From positions 1-6,263 of the forward strand of contig JAJPYH010000302.1 of the NCBI GenBank assembly GCA_021205045.1: a DNA stretch of 6,263 nucleotides, written 5' to 3'. Position 1 is the stretch's first letter. Each line of letters begins with the position of its first letter. Source of the stretch: Lachnospiraceae bacterium (GTDB lineage: Bacteria; Bacillota; Clostridia; Lachnospirales; Lachnospiraceae). Shown here piece by piece: positions 5,673-6,263 of this stretch. The notes under the pieces were generated by a model. That model ran no database searches. It was not told the DNA's origin and worked only from the letters and a program-made list of their open reading frames with translations. Both the position numbers and the translations under genes were made by a program.

Positions 5673-6227
5673 TCATTTCTCCAGCTTAAGCACCGGCTCC
5701 CCCACTTCCACCTTCTTCCCGGTAAAGGGGGTCACCTCCCTGTAATCCTCTGTATTACAGATGATCACCGGACAGACCATATCATACCCTTCTCTTTGAA
5801 GCGCGTCAAGATCAAATTCCAGCAGCAGCTGTCCCTGGCTCACCCGGTCCCCTTCCTTCACATGACCTTTAAAATATTTACCGCCAAGTCTCACCGTATC
5901 CAGCCCGATATGAATCAGAAGCTCCACCCCATCATCGGAAAGAAGACTGACTGCGTGCATGGAATCCATCATGACGGTGACCTGCCCATCCACCGGTGAA
6001 TAAACCAGACCCTCCTTAGGCAGGATCGCCATGCCCTTTCCCAGCATTTCTTCGCTGAAAACAGCGTCATCGACTTCTCCGCTTTCTACTGCCTCCCCCC
6101 GAATGGGAGCGCCAATCATCTGCCGGTCCTGAGGAAAAGCGCCGGGAAGATCCAGCTTCCCGGCAGAAATCTCATTACCGCTGCCTTTATTATCCTTTGT
6201 TTTCTTTTTTACTAATACTTCCCACAT
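5673..6227 (-). CDS. PTS system glucose-family EIIA component (Crr-like)
   Basis: The protein is the EIIA domain of the glucose/sucrose/beta-glucoside PTS family, a cytosolic phosphocarrier that takes phosphate from HPr and passes it to an EIIB. Visible motifs are VFSEEMLGKGMAILP (56-70), VYSPVDGQV (75-83), H91 and the phospho-accepting H106 in LLIHIGLDTV. The 15-residue spacing of H91 and H106 equals that of H75 and H90 in E. coli EIIA-Glc. GDRVSQGQLLLEFDLDAL (126-143) and TPFTGKKVEVGEPVLKLEK (166-184) finish the fold. The first 36 residues are charged and linker-like. The ATG at 6227 has no ribosome site, with in-frame stops TAG and TAA just upstream. The ATG at 6119 (residue 37) has AGGA 7 bases before it and starts exactly at the fold, giving 148 residues, so the true start is uncertain. 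No EIIB or EIIC gene is in the window. Confidence 0.92.
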   Translation of the reverse strand: MWEVLVKKKTKDNKGSGNEISAGKLDLPGAFPQDRQMIGAPIRGEAVESGEVDDAVFSEEMLGKGMAILPKEGLVYSPVDGQVTVMMDSMHAVSLLSDDGVELLIHIGLDTVRLGGKYFKGHVKEGDRVSQGQLLLEFDLDALQREGYDMVCPVIICNTEDYREVTPFTGKKVEVGEPVLKLEK

Positions 6228-6263
6228 GAAAAATCGCTAAAGTGCCTTATTTTAAGCGGCTTT

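Overview
All protein genes that I can support lie on the minus strand, so the window reads right to left. The proteins point to a low-to-middle GC Gram-positive gut Clostridia, most likely Lachnospiraceae: a stand-alone glucose-family PTS IIA, a secreted C39-family cysteine peptidase, an NAD(P)H nitroreductase, and an AAA-like ATPase fused to a PD-(D/E)XK domain, a type often present in many copies in that family. The taxonomic guess is inference from protein style, intrinsic terminators and base composition.

Right part (about 3400-6263): metabolic and surface genes. A PTS EIIA of the glucose (Crr) family (5673-6227) enters from the right. It is followed by a 376-base gap that holds one possible 50-residue ORF. 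Next comes an exported C39-like peptidase (4145-5296), then a nitroreductase (3469-3990) with its own promoter, a 15-bp inverted repeat in its leader and a strong terminator (3400-3438).

Middle (3133-3438): an unusual intergenic block. Eight head-to-tail copies of a 26-bp unit (3191-3398) sit between two stem-loops with bidirectional terminator character.

Left part (1-3076): a cluster resembling an anti-phage defence neighbourhood. It contains an AAA-like ATPase/PD-(D/E)XK protein (1484-3076), an AbiH-family abortive infection protein (232-1362) and the first 57 codons of a leucine-rich-repeat protein (1-171) running off the left edge. AbiH and the LRR gene are 60 bases apart and probably co-transcribed. 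The 121 bases between the ATPase gene and abiH show no terminator, so all three may form one unit. The AbiH region is visibly more AT-rich than the peptidase region, which fits an acquired segment.

The most interesting items are the 26-bp array next to the ATPase-nuclease gene and the AbiH-LRR pairing. Neither can be proven functional from the sequence alone.
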